64,000 nucleotides of DNA, from positions 5,193,501 through 5,257,500 of the forward strand of contig JAQISU010000096.1 in assembly GCA_029339505.1 (NCBI GenBank), written 5' to 3'. This document shows positions 1 to 11,639 of the stretch, one piece after another. The notes beneath the pieces are model-generated. The model searched no databases. It was not told the DNA's origin and saw only the letters and a program-made list of their open reading frames with translations. Position 1 is the first letter of the stretch. Each line of letters starts with the position of its first letter. The position numbers and the translations under genes were made by a program. Source of the stretch: Unio delphinus. Taxonomy: Eukaryota > Mollusca > Bivalvia > Unionida > Unionidae.

Positions 1-1900
1 GTGCTTATTGTTTATATAGTGTATGATTTATAATCTTTAGAGTATTGTCTATGCTTATTTAGATGTTTTAGAAATCAGGATGCACGTTTTGTATTTTTTG
101 TGTTTATTGGTATTTTTTATCTTCATGTCTTAGAGTAATTTTTCCTTGAAACATATAAAATTGTGAATTATTTTGTTCATCAGGCCTTTACTTATGTTAA
201 TTGAATGCTTTTGTATACTCAGAGTATATTATGTTGAGTGTATGGTATATCTTTAATGTATATTTGTTAGTAAAACGTTTTTCTTAAATTTTAAATACAA
301 ATGGTATTTCTGAGCTTTTTTATTTGTATGTGATATCTCTGGGAATTTCCAAGTCTGTTAAATCATTAAACCATCTTCTCCACCAGCTGGGAAACCAGAT
401 CTCCCGATGTTTGATACTTCAAGTATTTGTGAAAATTCATGATGGTTGTATTGTATTCCCCAAACCCCCAAATAGATTCTGATACTATTCTACAAGTTGC
501 TTTAACTTAGAATGGATTTGATGATAGAAACTTTCTCCAAAATGACATACCGTTACATGTTTTATTCACCCGTGATCACTCTGTTGTCAGCCAAAGCCAA
601 TAAATAAAATATATTGTCTACTGTTAACTATACATTAATCTTAAAATGTTTGATGTTCTATTTGGCAGACAGTGACAACACCAATGTCATTTCAAATTGG
701 AACCACATATTTATAAGTACCAGAGAAGATCACATGATATCTGTTTTGAAATCTCCCCAAAAAACAACTTGTTTAACAAATACATTGACACACAGGTGCC
801 CCAGGGACCCAAGTTAAAAATTTGACAGTTACATGTATTATATTGATTAATTGTTAGCTTTACCGGTAACTTGCCATGCACACCTGGTCACATGCATTAC
901 AGAACTTCACAAGAGAAATGTGTTGAATAAATTTGATTTTAAGGTATTTGATATTCTGGAAATATACTATTCTAAAACGAATTTAACATTCAGAAATGAA
1001 ATGTTTAGCATATTTTTTTCAGCTCTACATTTATGTTATTTTAGGTAACTACATAATCATTTGGTTGAAATGTATATTCAGTGCTGTAGTTTAATTTGTT
1101 TTTTTAATATTTGCTTATATGCATTGATATCTGTCAGGGTAGAGAAATGGTTAAAGTGTGTCACATTAATGGATTTTACAATTTTATATTTATTTTTTTC
1201 AAGTAGTTACTAAATAGCTGAACACATTTTCAGATATTTTCATTCATTTTCTTTCCTTCTGATGGAATACACAAAATTTCTGAGCCAGTTTAAACAGTAG
1301 CTTTTGAGAATATGTGGACATGTTGATTAAAAATCAAATTGTGCTTTGCACTGCAAATCTCCAGCATCCAAAACTTGTTTCTCTGGTTATCTCAGGTATT
1401 TGCAATTTGGTCCTATCACATAAATGTTTTAGATTTGGTGATTTTAATTTTTTTCCCTTCAAAGTCAGAAATAAATACATAACCAGCATGTAATAGCAAT
1501 TACTTGGCTCATCTCTACAAAGCTTTTAGTAGTCTCCAGTAGCCATGCTAAACATTAATTATCACAAAGAAATAAATTCAGACTCTATTGATCTTTACAG
1601 TAACATGTCCTTTTTGTAACCCATTTTGTTTGTAAATTTTTATCGTTACGTTTTTAGAGCTTTTATTTAGCATTCTCTAGCCAGTATTGTGCTTCTGTGC
1701 TGTCAAACAATATCCACACTGTGACAGGTCACACATGACAAAGGACAATAAAGAAGAACATCACTTTTCATTGTACATATATCTAAAAGACGAAGAACAA
1801 ATTTGCCTTTTTTTTGTGTTTTTTTTAATAAAAAATCATTGTTCTTAAATCTAATTAAAAAGCTATGGTCATGAGCTAAACAGAAACACTAAACCTATGT
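1..1900. other. AT-rich non-coding stretch
   Basis: No reading frame here looks like a protein: the open frames are short, start at random and have no family motif. I see no tandem array and no transposon terminus. It could be intergenic or intronic. Confidence 0.5.
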
Positions 1901-1914
1901 AAAGAACAAAATGT

Positions 1915-1929
1915 AGGTCACATTGACCT
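1915..1929. promoter_or_regulatory. IR3 nuclear-receptor-type palindrome
   Basis: The sequence reads AGGTCA-CAT-TGACCT, a perfect inverted hexamer pair with 3-bp spacing. This is the consensus form of an estrogen-response-type element bound by steroid-receptor homodimers. No gene is seen beside it. It is the first of several related palindromes up to 2970, so it may be part of an old tandem repeat and not a working enhancer. Confidence 0.4.
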
Positions 1930-2395
1930 TCTATTGTTGTAATTGTGTAGTACTAACAGAGATGATTTTAACTATTAAGTTCATGATTCAGACATAAAGA
2001 GCACCTAATCAATGAGTTTTACACACACAATTTTAAAGTCACTGAAGCACGAGATATTGATCTTTTTGCATTAATGGTGTAACACTTGTCAAGGTGCATA
2101 TGCCAAGGTTCGTTATTGAAGGAAAGAACATGGTGAACATAGAATACACAAAACTCTAATGATCAAGAGCTAAGTGCAGAAACTTAACTGAAAATTGTAA
2201 AAGATAATCTTTCACGATTCTAAAATATGAGTCATATTTACCTACTTCTGCAATGAGGTATGTAAGATACATTCCATAACCATGTATCAAGATTAAAGAG
2301 ATGTATAATATAGTATAAATGCAAACAAATATACATAAGTGGTTATGAGCTAAATGCAAAACAAGTTCACTTAAAGCCAGTAATCTGTGAAATGT

Positions 2396-2410
2396 AAGTC
2401 ACCATGACCT
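2396..2410. promoter_or_regulatory. imperfect IR3 palindrome
   Basis: AAGTCA-CCA-TGACCT, one base away from the perfect palindromes at 1915 and 2672. It belongs to the same degenerate repeat series. Confidence 0.3.
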
Positions 2411-2671
2411 TTTACTGTATGGGTGAGGTGTTTGTTTTGTTGAATTTGAAAGTAGGTGCCTTTCAGAAGGAGATTTAGAGACTTTGACCTAGGCTGGCTG
2501 GGAAAATATCAAACATCACTCTTGCATTAGAAATCCAAGCCTCTAAAAACTGAGCTACTGCAGTTACTTTGAGTGTGGTAACAATAGAGATGTATACAGT
2601 CATAAGATTCAGTGAATCTAGGCATGAACAGTTAAAACAAAATTTTCCCAAAACGTTAATGTGTGAAATAT

Positions 2672-2686
2672 AGGTCACTGTGACCT
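2672..2686. promoter_or_regulatory. IR3 nuclear-receptor-type palindrome
   Basis: AGGTCA-CTG-TGACCT, a perfect consensus steroid-receptor-type inverted repeat with 3-bp spacing. Function is unproven; the surrounding series suggests the motif rides on a repeat. Confidence 0.4.
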
Positions 2687-2999
2687 ACCTTGTGATGGGA
2701 GTGTATTACTCATCAAGATGCACTCCCACACCAACTGTTACAATTCCATTTGCAACAGTTTATACACATTATGCAAAAGGCCAAAAGTCTAAACCTTAGC
2801 CTAAGCCAGTAAAATCTTAAATATAATCACAATGACTTTTTTGTAAGAGTGTGGTACAAATAGAGATGCATTTGGTAATATAGATTGATTCTAGCATGAA
2901 CAGATCTTTAGAAATAAAACACAAAATGTAACAAGCCTGTAAAGCATGAATTAATGGTAATAGTGACCTACTTTTGTGATAAAATTGCATCCTCACCAA

Positions 3000-4527
3000 T
3001 TCTCATGATTCTGGGTTCAGTGGTATTTATAGAGAGTATAAAAAACATATTTATTATAAATTTTTCAGTTTACTTCTTAATAATTTACAAGCCACTAAAA
3101 TGAATTACGGTATTTGATAACATGTACAAATATGTTTATCTCAATTTGTCAGTACTTTTTGTACATTATTTTATAGAAATTTCAGTGTTTAATTAAATTT
3201 TGTTTCATAGCTTTGAGTAAATTTGTTATTATAAATAATAGTATGGTTTAGTTATGGAACGATTTTCGTGCTCTAGTGCATATTAGTTTTGTGATTTAAT
3301 TAGTATGTTTAAAAATGAGATCTTTTTATTAATAAGTAGATGGGACAGGAACTGATGAATGTTCATGTATAGCCACTGTTTAAAATGAATGGTCCACTTT
3401 TTTTTTTCAGTGACATTTTTGTTAAATAGTTATTAATAGAAACCACATCTTTTGAATGAAGTTTTTCACATCCATAAATATGAAAGCTGTAATTTGATTG
3501 GTGAATCAGAAGGTTAACAGAACATGACCATTTATCAGCATCTTTCGTGTCTTTTATTTTAGAGATCAGTTTTAATCAGATTGGTGATATAATGATATAA
3601 CTAGTTACTTCACCTATGAAAAAAAATGTATTTGAAAGGAAACATTTTTTTTACATACCTGTGTTTTGTTAACCTGTATATTTTTAAGGTTGTAATGTTT
3701 GCTAAATTATTTTGTGAATCATTGCAAGTGCAAAAATATAGGATGATACACCCATAATTATTTAGTATTTGTATTTGCTGACTGATTTTGTCTTGTGTAA
3801 ACATGCTTTTTGATAAGTGTAATTTTCACTAAAATTCTAATTTGTGAGCATTTTGTTTTTTAAAATCTTCAACCCCGTGATAATTAACTGCCTCATTCAT
3901 ATTTCAGCTGTATTTTGATGTTGTGACAACATTTTATCCAGTTTCTTTGCTCAGATCATTTGCTGTCTTTACTTTTTTTTTTTTTTTTTTTTTTTACAAA
4001 ATCCACATTTTTTTTATATGACCTCAGAAATTGTTTTTTGAAAGATGTAATAAAGGTTTACATGTTTATACACTCTATAACCATATGCAAACTACCAGAA
4101 AAAATTTACCAATAAGTTTTACATGAGTATACACTATGTGACAATATACCATCTACCATTACAAAGAAACAAAAATAGCTTAAACATATGCCATGAAGAT
4201 CCTTTGCTTTTCTAACAAAGAACTTCAACCATTGCTATCAAGAGTATACAAGTTGGTGCATGTACTATCAATGGGACAAACATGTGTTCCGCTTACTCAA
4301 AAGAAGAGATAATTACATCAGCTTAGATTATATTGGTTTGAACCTATTTTCAAGCCATTTTGGTATTGACGAACCTTGCTCAAAAACAACAATGGAGAAA
4401 ATAAATGCTAATCCACCATCCACTATTACTACATATATTATGACACAGGACTGGATGCCATTTGATATGGAATGATGTTTACAAATATGCTGCCTGTGGT
4501 TTTGCAAAATCGTGATAAAGAAGGGCC
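3000..4527. other. AT-rich non-coding stretch with a T24 tract
   Basis: No supported gene. A run of 24 T lies at 3973-3996. A 71-codon frame at 4260-4475 shows no motif I recognise and is treated as chance. Confidence 0.45.
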
Positions 4528-5890
4528 ATAATAATAATAATGAGGACTTTCTATAGCGCCTAATCTTTTGAAGCTCTAAGTGCTTTACACCATCAATAAT
4601 TATATCACTACACTACAGAAAAACAAATGACAAAAACAATTAAATTGGAAAACATAAAAACATGCTGAAAACATATAAGATACAAAACACAATTAGGTAT
4701 CTAAGTTTGTCCCTGCATTCGAAACAGGTGAGTTTTAAGAGCACTCTTAAAAGGGACCACTGTGTCTTTGTGTCTAAGTTCAATGGGCAATTCGTTCCAC
4801 TTTGCCTGGCCCTGGTATGCAAACGAACGTTGTCCATATGACATTGTTTTAACCTTGGGAACAATGAGTATACGATTATTAGAAGAAGAGTGTACGTATC
4901 TAGCTGGTGTATACACATGGGTGAGGCTGGATAGGTATGTTGGGCTGGACTCTGTCATTGAAACAGAAAACAAATTTTGTGTTTGATTCTGTATCGAATC
5001 GATAGCCAGTGTAGGGTACAGAGCAGTGGTGAGGTATGCTCTGATCGAGGTACTCTAAAGATGATCCGTGCAGCTGTGTTTTGAACTTTTTGAAGTTTCT
5101 GGAGTAAATATTGTGACGAACCAGACAGAATTGAGTTACACTAGTCCAGTCTTGAAAGTACTAATGAACACACAAGTGTTTTAGTGACATCAACTGAGAT
5201 ATTTACGAATGGAACTGATGCGTCTCAATTCAAGATATGCAGCCTTGCACATGTTCATAACATGTTGGTGCAATGTGAGAGTACTGTCTAGAGTAACGCC
5301 TAGATTTCGTACTGACTGAGAATTTAATGTTGGTGTTGCTGATATTTATTGTCTGAGGTAAAGGATGTGAATGAGAAAGTCGTTGTGTTGTGATCAGAAT
5401 AGCCTCAGTTTTGTCATCATTCATCTGCAGCTTGTTACATGTCATCCACGATTTCACATCAGAAATGCACCTCTCTACTCCATGGATGGTAGCATCAACT
5501 TCATTTGGGTGGCTAGACTTGTATATTTGGGTGTCATCAACATACAACTACAGCATGCGACACTGGGTGATGATCTATGACACTTGAGATCAGCTGAGTG
5601 TACAGAATGAAGATAATAGGTCCAAGAACAGATCCCTGTGGAACACCACAACATAAGGCAACTGGGCTGGAGTGTATTCCATTTGCAGATATAATTTGTG
5701 TCCTGTTGGCTAAGTAGGACTTGAACCACTGTAAGACTATATTCTGAATGCCAAATACATGCTGGAGACTGTGAAGTAATATATCATGTGCAGTTTCTCG
5801 GCTTACTGTATCAAGCATAAAAGCTTTTGTCATTTCCTTGATATTGTAGATATTCTTGCAATCCAGTCACATTAACTCCTGTTGTTAAAT
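4528..5890 (-). pseudogene. L2/CR1-like LINE, 5'-truncated and frameshifted (copy 1)
   Basis: Read on the minus strand this is the reverse transcriptase and 3' end of a chicken-repeat-type non-LTR retrotransposon. At about 5833-5540 the frame has an AFD-like motif near its start, a WFKSYLANRTQ stretch and then GVPQGSVLGP. In another frame, from 5547, comes MYVDDTQIY, the catalytic YxDD box, followed by a NDDKTEAIL-type thumb motif. The C-terminal tail at 4973-4701 contains the WNELPIELR signature that ends many CR1/L2 proteins. The 3' end is a short (TTA)n microsatellite, seen as (ATA)n at 4528-4542 on the plus strand, typical of this group's self-priming tails. Several frames are needed to follow the protein, so it is dead. 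The endonuclease and 5' end are absent. Two more copies of this 3' end lie at 21146 and 25851 in the same orientation. Confidence 0.85.
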
Positions 5891-5935
5891 TATGCATATT
5901 TTCCAGAACCTCCAGCATTTTTAAAGATATCATGG

Positions 5936-6128
5936 CTAAGATTCGGCTAATGTAGTTATGTGAGAAAGCTTGCCAGTAGCTTCTCGTGGGTCGGTGGTTC
6001 TTTCAGGGTTTTTTCCCGGATTCTTTCTCCTCCAATATGCTCCAGTGCTAGATATAACTATAAACTGCCACACTGCATACATCGTAGCAATATGACTGAA
6101 ACAATTGTTATAGTACGTTAAAAATCCA
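5936..6128 (+). mobile_element. partial tRNA-derived SINE (family 1) without its tRNA head
   Basis: The stretch 'gattcggctaatgtagttat' through 'cttctcgtgggtcggt' and the following CT-rich block matches the body of the SINE at 8452-8688 closely. The tRNA-like head (A and B boxes) is missing. It ends with the 'acgttaaaaatccaaa' tail. It abuts the truncated 5' side of the LINE at 4528-5890. Confidence 0.65.
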
Positions 6129-6139
6129 AATCACACACA

Positions 6140-7009
6140 TCCTTTTCATACATGGATCAGTTACTATACATTCTTTTTTTTTGGGGGGGGGGGTATCAGT
6201 ATTTGATGTTTTTACAAATTATTTTTACATGTTATTGGTACCTAATTTCTTGAGTAGATCATCGGTACTATTTCAGCAGACTGACTGTTGTTTGCTGGTT
6301 CTTCAGAAATTTGTGGTTTGTAGCAGACAGAATCGACAAAATAAATTATTCAACTCACAATTTAGTGAAACAGTTTTAATATCAGTAATATGTCTTAGCT
6401 TGCTATTACTTTTAACAGGAAAGAAATGTATTTATCAGTATGATAAGAATTCATCCTACCATATGGGGATGAATTTCCCAAAAATCAGACTTGGAGAACA
6501 CGCACCCAGTCTGCTCTGCCCTGTCACTGGTCCATGATGAGTAGTCATCAATTTCATGAAGATACCATTTGTATATTGGTTCTCTGACACTCTAGCGATC
6601 AAGTGTTACATTTTGTTATTCTATTTATTTGGACCAATATCCTCTCCCATTCATTCCCGGAATTGATAGTGATCTCTGTTCAGTTGTTGTTTTGTTTTTT
6701 CCTTCAGTTAAAAATTTTGGAGGTAAAAATGATGTTTGTGGTATATTGATTTCTTGACTGTCAAAGTGGGTCACTCTCTTTGTTTTCTCTTTATGTGTTC
6801 GGGTGGTTACCAGTCATAAACTTATAGTGAGTTGGGATAGTATTCCACTCATTTTTTCTTACAAGTATATTTGCTGCCAATACTTAGGTAAATAGGTATT
6901 GTAGTATTAGCAAATCGTGTTTTACCGCAGGTAGTATAGACATCCATTGATGTAGATCATCTCCAGACGCTCCATGAAAGTTGAGAGAAGTTCTAGTGAT
7001 CCCGCTTAA
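6140..7009. other. unassigned, no gene seen
   Basis: Contains a T-run/G-run block near 6173-6192 and a 118-codon plus frame (6181-6537) with no recognisable motif, starting inside low-complexity sequence. I see no supported feature. Confidence 0.4.
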
Positions 7010-7515
7010 ATTGTGCGTGTTAAGAGTTAAGGATCATGTTACCCGAGGTCTTCCCAAATCAGTGAGGCACGGAGCAGCAAAAGTCCTGCCTCCCAGGAGC
7101 GAGAGCAGGACAAAGCCGTTCTGTCAATCGTCGTAAATTTTCGTGACCAAAGATTCCTTGCCTCCTGCACCTGTCGACGCAGGTGGCGGAGGAAGAAGAG
7201 ATCTGACCATCAAGGTCGAAAGACATGAAATGTATTTGCAGCGTGGATATACTATTCAGGGCTAGCTCCTACCCAGATCTCGGGTTGCTCCTCCAGTCAG
7301 TGAGCATTCTCAAAGGATTAGTAAAAGCAAGGAGTTTGCTGGGCAGCGTATGGAGTACTCAGTAGTCGCAACCACCACCCCTTCTTGGTCTCCGTAGCAA
7401 GGTAAAGGGCACACTCCCATGCCTGGATCCTTAAAGATACACGGTAATTGCACGGGAAACCGGGAAGCAGCCTGGAAATGGGTGAACATAAAACAAAGCA
7501 TATATGGGTTTAGGT
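7010..7515. other. GC-richer block, unclassified repeat-like
   Basis: Base composition is clearly less AT-rich than its flanks. Neither strand has a continuous frame: several short ones, stop-broken, could be a decayed coding region or an element's untranslated end. No RT, transposase or integrase motif was found. A retroelement remnant is my guess. Confidence 0.3.
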
Positions 7516-8451
7516 GGCCAGAATTGGTTGATAATGAAATTTATTTTGTAGGAAAAAAAATCGTTTGAAAGCTTATCCTCATAGTATCCCCCTCTCCTTT
7601 TTTTAATTTTTTTTTTTATAGATACGTAGTTATCTTGAAAACATTTCAGGTTTTTAACAGTCCTGGGTTTGCAACACGCATTACTGAAAGTAACACCTGG
7701 CTTTTTGGTGCGGAATTGAAAACACGTCTCAAACACATGTAGGTCCAGAAAATGCTGCGGCTCCTATCCATTTCTCTGTACAGAAGCTGACATCCAGGTT
7801 TCATTTATACTGATAAATATAGATTTGATCACTACCTGAGGTATGAAAGGTCGTTTTTAAATAGCCAGTATATTGAGCGCCGAAACTAGAGGAAATTATT
7901 TTTTCTTACTATTCTAACTCTATGCAAAAGACGAAACCGTATAGCGCCAACTGAATGAATAAGTATTACATAAACAGGATGATAAAGCCCTCTACTTGAC
8001 TCAAGTCACATTACGAATTATGTAAAAGAAACCTTTGCTAAACTTAATTTAAAGTTACATTCTAGGATATTGTTTTACTAAACTTATAATATAGAATGTG
8101 GTAGACGTCAAAGAAGCTAGGTATTTGTAATGGGGATTTCCAATAATCATAATATTTAACCGACTATAACAGAGAACATATTACCTATGCATTATTGTGT
8201 GCAAAATAAATGTTATTGGTAAGTACTATATGAACTTGATTTTGGACAAGGTCAAGTACAAAATACAATTAAAACTTACAATCATGGTTTAAAAGCAAAC
8301 AGTTACAAATTAAATATACAAAACATCTGTACATAGTGATCGCAATAGGAGAAAATATGGCTAGAAATAAAGTGGACATCTGAATTTTGCCTACGATAAT
8401 GACCCAATTTGTACATCCAAAGAAAATTAAATAAATGTAAACAAACAATGA

Positions 8452-8688
8452 GGGGCCCCGAGTGGCCGAGTGCTGTCCATTACGGATCACTGCCGTCTCA
8501 CCTTTGTCTGCGTGGGTTCGAGTCTAAGATTCGGCTAACGTAGTCATGTGAGAAAGCTTGCCAGTAGCTTCTCGTGGGTCGGTAGTTCTTTCCGGGGGGT
8601 TTCCGGGTTCTTCCCCCACCATTAATACTGGCCGCCATGTATAGCCTATATTGTGATTAAAAATGGCGTTAAACCATAAAAACAAAAC
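8452..8688 (+). mobile_element. tRNA-derived SINE (family 1), complete, with target-site duplication
   Basis: The head is tRNA-like, with an A-box-like 'tggccgagtgc' at about 8463 and a B-box-like 'gggttcgagtct' at about 8514. Then follow a GC-rich body ('cttctcgtgggtcggtag') and a 3' part ending 'ggcgttaaaccataaaaac'. It is flanked by near-identical 13-bp repeats, 'aaacaaacaatga' (8439-8451) and 'aaacaaacgatga' (8689-8701). Copies B and C carry the corresponding empty site, which fixes the insertion boundaries. Transcription would be by RNA polymerase III and mobilisation by a partner LINE, not identified here. Confidence 0.85.
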
Positions 8689-9109
8689 AAACAAACGATG
8701 AAAAGTAGTTTGAAGTTGCCTCTCTTCTTCCAACCATCTAAACACCCAAACATGAAAGACAAATGGTACGAAGCTAATATTTGAAGGTATGTAGGAGCTG
8801 TTGTGAAAATTCAAGCAAAAAAACCGCGTGGTTCAAAAATGTGTGTAGTGTGAGATGAAGTTACAGGAACTAAGTGGGGAAGATTTATGGATTGTTTATG
8901 CACAAATGCAACAGCAATGACAATTCAGGTTGCAAATAATAATTTTAGCTATTGACTTCATCGGAATCGTAAAGAGAAATAAAAACTAACAGTTAATGTT
9001 TAATTAACTTTATGTTTTTCATTCAAGCTACTCATTTGTATAATATCGAAATCAACATCAGCGAGAGGGCCTGCGTGGAAACGTTTCAGTGAGAATGAGT
9101 GAAAAACTG

Positions 9110-9126
9110 CGTCACTCTTCGTGACG
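9110..9126. promoter_or_regulatory. conserved CRE-like palindrome (copy A)
   Basis: CGTCAC-TCTTC-GTGACG: two inverted TGACG half-sites, the core recognised by ATF/CREB-type bZIP factors. It is kept in all three copies of the segment (also 17720-17736 and 24663-24679). Function is inferred only. Confidence 0.3.
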
Positions 9127-9830
9127 TAATCTATGATGCAGCGTTTCCAAGAGTGACGTTTCTTATCCTTACGTTATGCAACAAGCTTACTAAACGTATT
9201 TACGTTGACAGAAACAAATCTCTGATTTTCCAAGTCTATTCTTTTCAAATTTGATGAAATGGTGAGCTCTGTAAAATAACGCGTTGGTTTAATTATATTG
9301 CACGAATGGTGCTTGATTACATCAGTATGACCCGACAACCATAGGTAGCTTGAACTGAATCAAAGAAAAGTGCGGGCTGCAGGTTACGCATGCCTGATTA
9401 TGACTCCAGTCGTTCAAACTGGACCGGAAATGGATAACCATATGAACAAAGCAAAAACACAACACTTCTGGACACCAATCTTTGGAAAATGTCACTGCAT
9501 ATAAAACTGAAACTCTAGGAGAAAAAAAGCGATAACCATTGAGGAGAGCGGACGTGTTTTTGAACAGTGATCGGATTATCTTTTTCGACATAGGAAAGGT
9601 AATTAGACTTGCCGTGCTCAACACTCGCGAAAGACCCAGTAGATAGCATATGTATACTATTGAATTTACAATTTTCATCATTTACTTCATTTTGTTTTGC
9701 ATTTTTGTATCCTATACTTTTCTTTCAGCACCCTTTTGTTTAATTTATTTTTTTGCACCATTTTACATTGATTTGCATTAATAGTACAAAAAATTCCTTT
9801 AGGTCTGACGTATCAGTACAGACCGACAAA

Positions 9831-11100
9831 ATGGAACCGTACAAATATAAGATCAGTGACTTCTTTAATACGGTGGTGGAAAGAGAACTGGGAGACCAAA
9901 AGCTGGTTATCTACCACATGGAAGGTTGCCAGACCCTGGATTTTGGCAACAGCACCATATCCCCAAGACAAACAGAGGTCCTCACAGAAATGAAGGTACT
10001 GGGAGTTAACTTAGATGGAACTGACGCATTGCAATATGGAGGAAAAAACAAGTATATCCTGTATCCTAAGGACCATAAAATGCTATTGAAACAGTCTGAA
10101 ATGACCATACTGGGACAGAGGGTAAAAATATCCCAAACAGACCCAATAGTCAGGGATATAGAGCCGAAGAAAATGGATGTATTCATATCCGGCCTACCAT
10201 TAGAAATAACTTCCACAGTCATTTTAGAGAAACTCGTGTATGTGAATAAGATCCGCATAGCTGAGGAGAAAAAAGCCAACTGCTATGGCTATGTGAACAT
10301 TAAGAATGGCGAAAGAATATTGAAAGTCCCACCAGAAGAGGCGAAAAAAATACCACCTTATTTCTACGTTATGGGCTTCCTGTGCCGATCGTGATATAAA
10401 TGATGCCACACAGACAGGCCCTGCCCAAGATGCAAGATTTGGGGGCATGGCGTAAAATCCTGTACAATGCCACACAAACAGAGGGATCCCAACTAGTATG
10501 CAGCAAAAGCGGCCGGAGAAAGTGTGGACCCAGAACAACAGGAGGAACAACAGGTGGAGAGGATAGAGGAAACAATGACTTCGGCGACGGAGGAAGATAT
10601 TTTCCAAACTAAAAAAAAAACACTAAAAAGATAGTTCCATCAACTCCTTTGAAAACGAGTAATAGGTACGAGATCTTAGCTATAGAAGAGGGATCAGAGG
10701 AATTGGAACTTGAAATGGACACATTAAACGAGACAGACATAAGTGGCTTGAAGCCACTAACATCCACTCCGGTGCCCGTACAAAGAAAAAGAATGAATAC
10801 TACTCTATCGGAATCCTCAGCTAGTGAGGAGGCCGTTACAATTACGGAGCAGATACCACAAAGACAGCCAACACGAAGAAAAATGGCAAACAAGCTAAAA
10901 AGAAAAGCGTGGGAAGAGAAAGAAGAAGTCAATCTATCCAAATCTTCTGACGACAATGAAAAGCTTGAAATAGACTTATCCGCACAAACTGAAACAACTG
11001 AAATGACAGAAATGACTAACACCCAACCAACAACGGAGACTACAAACCTTAAGGAGACAAATGACAATAGGGAACGGACGAACGAGGGGCCAATGCCCCT
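9831..11100 (+). pseudogene. LINE ORF1 (RNA-binding/zinc-knuckle protein), broken
   Basis: The start chosen is the ATG at 9831 in a good context (acaaaATGG), not the upstream in-frame ATG at 9753. The first 187 codons are open and include an RRM-like stretch with FISGLP and CYGYVNIK as possible RNP-like strands. In the same frame come TGA at 10392-10394 and TGA at 10401-10403, then a CCHC zinc knuckle of CX2CX4HX4C spacing at 10422-10463, then TAG at 10494-10496. After a run of ten A (10611-10620) the frame shifts, and an acidic, Ser/Thr/Glu-rich tail continues to about 11100. ORF1 proteins of this kind coat LINE RNA in the cytoplasm. The copy is inactive. Clade is uncertain: an L1/Tx1 or I-like source would fit. 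Confidence 0.7.
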
Positions 11101-11170
11101 TTACTCAACAATATATATATATACTACATGTATACTGAGAATCAGTTACTTTTATATGCTGTTACAATGT

Positions 11171-11637
11171 TTTACACATATAAATATCAAGTCGAAACAT
11201 GTTTATATACATATTCTATATATCAGAGGGAGAATTTTCCATTTGGACTGTAAAATTGCGTAACTCAGTATTTTGTAAAACATTAGTACAAAGTTTTTAA
11301 TATTTGCCCTTACCAGCTTTCACATACATGATACTCTTAAACAACAGAAGATAGACTATTGTGAATGCATACCACGATTAATTCTTTACATGACCGAATT
11401 GACATTTTACATATATAAATATCAAGCCGAAACATGTTTATATACATAATTTAGATATCAGAGGGAGAATTTTCTATTTGGACTGTAAAATTGTGAAATT
11501 CAGTATTTTATAAAATATTTGTACAAAGTTTTTAACTTTTTCCTTACCAGCTTTTACATACATGATACTCTTCAACAACAGAAGATAGACTACTGTGAAT
11601 GCTTACCACGATTAATTCTTTACATGACCGAATGGAC
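11171..11637. repeat. 235-bp tandem duplication
   Basis: Two direct copies, 11171-11402 and 11406-11637, share long runs such as 'aacatgtttatatacata', 'atcagagggagaatttt' and 'acgattaattctttacatga'. They differ by scattered substitutions and small indels. They lie in the non-coding 3' half of the ORF1-only element. Confidence 0.9.
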
Positions 11638-11639
11638 AG

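Larger units (their letters stand above)
1900..2990. repeat. degenerate repeat series carrying AGGTCA/TGACCT palindromes
   Basis: Five related blocks each contain a phrase like 'aaatrtaggtcac-n-tgacctac', at about 1915, 2396, 2672, 2825 and 2954. Spacing is irregular (roughly 130-480 bp). Neighbouring words recur too, such as 'gagctaaatgc/gagctaaaca' and 'caagatgcaytccc'. This suggests an old, diverged tandem or dispersed repeat family. No protein coding is evident. Confidence 0.45.
7838..9369 (-). repeat. copy A, outer arm of an inverted segmental repeat
   Basis: This is the reverse complement of about 17150-18845 (copy B) and, over part of its length, of 24080-25365 (copy C). The match is collinear throughout. 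Landmarks are the phrase 'cccgacaaccataggtagc' near 9331, the palindrome CGTCAC-N5-GTGACG at 9110-9126, and 'acctgaggtatgaaagg' at the left edge near 7838. It is interrupted by the SINE at 8452-8688, which copies B and C lack. Confidence 0.85.

Noticed and set aside
4762..4986. Plus-strand frame containing SLCLSSMGNSFHFAWPWYANE
   Set aside because: Antisense of the L2/CR1 C-terminal tail; the same antisense frame recurs at 21417.
10224..11067. Minus-strand frames of 122-152 codons
   Set aside because: They are shadows of the LINE ORF1, with composition reflecting its Glu/Ser-rich tail.
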